DNA of 64,000 nucleotides from Pseudoduganella dura (lineage in GTDB: Bacteria; Pseudomonadota; Gammaproteobacteria; Burkholderiales; Burkholderiaceae_D), in assembly GCF_009727155.1 (NCBI RefSeq), contig NZ_WNWM01000002.1, forward strand, positions 124,001 through 188,000, written 5' to 3'. Below are positions 61,894 to 64,000 of this stretch, one piece after another. Position 1 is the first letter of the stretch, and every line of letters starts with the position of its first letter. The position numbers were made by a program, and so were the translations under genes. Under the pieces are notes generated by a model. The model was not told the DNA's origin. It saw nothing but the letters and a program-made list of their open reading frames with translations, and searched no databases.

Positions 61894-63092
61894 ATGACCA
61901 CCCGCCCCCCGCCACCACTGCCGCCTCCGGCGCCGCGCAGGACGCACTGCCGGCTTCGGTTGCGATCTTTGCCGGCCTGTCGGCCAGCCTGGTCGCCATC
62001 GGCCTCGCCCGCTTCGCCTATACCCCGCTGATCCCGCCGCTGATCGAGGCGCACTGGTTCGGCGCCAGCGACGTCGTGTATCTGGGCGCCGCCAATTTCG
62101 CCGGTTATTTCGCCGGCGCGCTCTCCGGCCGCCGCCTCGGCGCGCGTTTTTCCAACCGCACGATGCTGCGGCTGATGATGGCGCTGGCGGCGCTGTCGTT
62201 CGCCGCCTGCGCGGTACCCGTCTCGCTGGCATGGTACTTCGGCTGGCGGCTGCTGTCCGGTTTCGCCGGCGCCGTGGTGATGGTGCTGGTGGCGCAGACC
62301 ATCCTGCCGACCGTGGCGCCGGCCCGCCGCGGGCTTGCCAGCGGCGCCATCTTCATGGGCATCGGCGCCGGCATCGTGGCTTCCGGCACGCTGGTGCCGC
62401 TGCTGCTCGGGTCTGGACTGGCGGCGGCCTGGCTCGGGCTGGCGGCCGTGTCCGCGCTGCTGACCGTGCTGACCTGGCGCGCCTGGCCGGCCCACGCGCA
62501 TGTGCCGCCCGCCGGCGACGGCGAACAGCGCATGCCGGCATCCGTGCGGCTGCTGTACGCGGCTTACGCGGCGGTGGCGGTGGGCCTGCTCGGCGCGGCC
62601 GTCTTCCTCGTCGACTACGTGGCGCGCGGGCTGGCGCGCGGCACCGGGGCCGGGGCCGTCTACTGGATCGTGTATGGTGCCGGTGCGCTGTCCGGCCCCC
62701 TGCTGTATGGCCTGGTGGCCGACCGGATCGGCTTCGGGCGGGCGTTGCGGCTCGGGCTCGTGCTGTCCGGCGCCGCGGCGCTGCTGCTCGCGTTCGTGCC
62801 GCACCCGGCGGCGCTGGGGGCGGCCAGCGTGCTGCTGGGCGCCTTCACGCCGGGCGTGGTGACGCTGATGATCGGCCGGCTGCACGAACTGCTGCCGGGC
62901 GACACCCATGCGCAGCATGCCGCCTGGGGCCATTCGACCACGATGTTCGCGCTGTGCCAGGCACTGGCCGGCTACGCGTTCTCGTTCCTGTTCGCGCACA
63001 GCGGCGGCCGGCACCACGTGGTGTTCGTCGCCTCCGCGCTGGCGTTAGGGGCCGCGCTGCTGCTGGAAGCGGCCAGCGCCACCCGCCGCTGA
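61894..63092 (+). pseudogene. YbfB/YjiJ-family MFS transporter with frameshift in a poly-C tract
   Basis: AAAGGAG (61882-61888) and ATG 61894 are a perfect start, but the frame begun there (MTTRPP) soon diverges from the transporter. The transporter reads in another frame from about 61911 (ATTAASGAAQDALPASVAIF, AGLSASLVAIGLARFAYTPL) to 63092. One extra C in the run of six at 61905-61910 would restore a single protein of about 400 residues. That protein has 12 TM segments and family motifs (GARFSNRTML, PARRGLASGAIFMGIGAGIV, AWGHSTTMFALCQALAGYAF). It would belong to the YbfB/YjiJ group of MFS carriers of unknown substrate. This may be sequencing error, a broken gene or a switchable tract. It converges with the LysR gene. 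Confidence 0.75.
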
Positions 63093-63110
63093 CGCGGCAG
63101 CCCAGGGATA

Positions 63111-64000
63111 CTAAGTCCCGCGCCGGGCCTGCGCGACCTCGTGGCGGCGGGTCTCCTCGACCGTGATCTCGAGAAAATCCCGCACCACCGGCTGCGTTTC
63201 CCGTGTGCGCCAGAACGCGTGCATTGCCAGCGGCGGCAGCCCGGGTACCGGCAGCGCGATCATGCCCGGCAGCGGCTCGGGCAGCGCGAACGCGGTGCCC
63301 AGCATGCAGCCGAGCCCTTCGCGGGCCAGCTGCACGCCGGTCTGCACCTGGCTGGTTTCATAGACGATGTCCGGCGCGGCGCCGGCCTGGCGGCACGTGG
63401 CCAGGACGCGGTCGTACACCGAAGGATTGACGTCGCGCCCGAACATCACGATGCGCTCCAGCGCCAGCCGTTCCAGGCTCACCTGGCCGCCGGCCGCCAG
63501 CGGATGGTCGTCGCGCACCAGCAGCTTCCAGCCGGCGGACAGCAGCGGCTCGACGCTCACCGCGCCATCGGCCGGCAGCCATTGCGAAGGGTCGTCGAGG
63601 ATCACCGCGATGCCGAGGTCGATGCCGCCGCGCTGCAGCGCCTCGACCTGGGCCGCCGCATCCATCTCGCGGCGCGAAACCCTGACTTCCGGGTAGAGCG
63701 CGCGCAGCCGCTTCAGCGCGGCGGGCAGCATCGGCACGCTGGCATATTCCACGAGGCCGATCGACAGCCGCATGTCCTGCAGGCCGCCGGCCGCGCGCGC
63801 GAGGCGCGTGGTGTCCTCGATCAGCCGGAACAGCTGCTGCACCCCATCGCGAAACACTTCGCCGGCCGGTGTCAGCGCGACCGCGCGCTGCCCGCGCGCG
63901 AACAGGCGCACCCCCACCGCTTCCTCGAGCCGGGCGATCTGCTGGCTCAGTGCCGGCTGCGTGATGAAGCACAGCTGCGCCGCGCGGCCGAAGTGCAGTT
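63111..64000 (-). CDS. LysR-family transcriptional regulator, 5' end outside the window
   Basis: At least 296 residues of a LysR regulator; the first codons lie right of base 64000. The visible N-terminus holds the end of the HTH (LHFGRAAQLCFITQPALSQQ, IARLEEAVGVRLFARGQRAV, LTPAGEVF). A periplasmic-binding-protein-like effector domain follows (MRLSIGLVEYASVPMLPAAL, GGIDLGIAVILDD, AREGLGCMLGTAFALPEPLP). The stop is 19 bp from the end of the MFS gene, which is convergent, so control of that gene would be indirect. Many LysR regulators act on a divergent neighbour, which would be outside this window. The effector is unknown. Confidence 0.93.
   Translation of the reverse strand, partial: LHFGRAAQLCFITQPALSQQIARLEEAVGVRLFARGQRAVALTPAGEVFRDGVQQLFRLIEDTTRLARAAGGLQDMRLSIGLVEYASVPMLPAALKRLRALYPEVRVSRREMDAAAQVEALQRGGIDLGIAVILDDPSQWLPADGAVSVEPLLSAGWKLLVRDDHPLAAGGQVSLERLALERIVMFGRDVNPSVYDRVLATCRQAGAAPDIVYETSQVQTGVQLAREGLGCMLGTAFALPEPLPGMIALPVPGLPPLAMHAFWRTRETQPVVRDFLEITVEETRRHEVAQARRGT

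Overview
The window is about 64 kb of very GC-rich, densely coding DNA. Its many TonB-dependent receptors, PEP-CTERM protein, large two-component and c-di-GMP signalling set, polysaccharide-degrading enzymes and gene families point to a free-living betaproteobacterium of the Oxalobacteraceae (Massilia / Pseudoduganella / Duganella-like). This is inferred from gene content and protein style; no rRNA or other marker gene is present. I saw no tRNA, rRNA, CRISPR array, transposase or replication origin.

Layout, left to right. (1) 1-7895, minus strand: a glycoside-utilisation locus with a DeoR-type regulator, TonB-dependent receptor, GH78-like alpha-L-rhamnosidase, MFS transporter and GH3 glycosidase (cut by the window edge). 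(2) 8169-11648, plus: a response regulator, sensor kinase and periplasmic sugar-binding protein, translationally coupled and with no permease. (3) 11953-17566: a frameshifted pectin-lyase-like secreted protein, an aromatic-acid MFS transporter behind a PcaR/IclR-like operator, a patatin lipase and a PPK2 kinase. Two copies of a long hairpin repeat flank this block. (4) 17739-23105: a small HTH/coiled-coil protein, a 1243-residue adhesin with seven SdrD-type B repeats, and a PEP-CTERM protein. (5) 23246-33262: YghU-type GST, a ROK regulator divergent from a TonB receptor with three LacI-like operators between them, a diguanylate cyclase, a PfkB (KDG-type) kinase and a chemoreceptor. (6) 33278-38345, minus: an overlapping TonB receptor / YfiR-like / GGDEF-EAL operon, followed by a MarR regulator with a Cys cluster. 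(7) 38606-41929: a GH2-type glycosidase. (8) 41930-46744: an accessory island of lower GC with small orphan genes, two frameshifted genes, a 50-codon membrane ORF, a dispersed repeat and a dense TAGAC motif field. (9) 46765-64000: GH3 glycosidase, DUF4406 protein, candidate small RNA, a cache-GGDEF protein divergent from a 1308-residue hybrid kinase, a GntR regulator divergent from an SGNH esterase plus GH2 enzyme, a YbfB-type MFS gene with a frameshift in a poly-C tract, and the 3' part of a LysR regulator.

How it fits together: most of the metabolic genes serve plant-type polysaccharide or glycoside use. Outer-membrane TonB receptors import oligosaccharides, secreted GH78, GH3 and GH2 enzymes and an esterase trim them, MFS carriers import the products, and a KDG-type kinase feeds the Entner-Doudoroff route. 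Each block has its own regulator (DeoR, ROK, GntR, LysR, two-component). A second theme is c-di-GMP and surface life: three GGDEF proteins, one in an operon with its own TonB receptor, together with an adhesin, a PEP-CTERM protein and a chemoreceptor. A third is degenerate tandem repeats with codon-sized periods (12 or 15 bp) that run across the ends of several genes.
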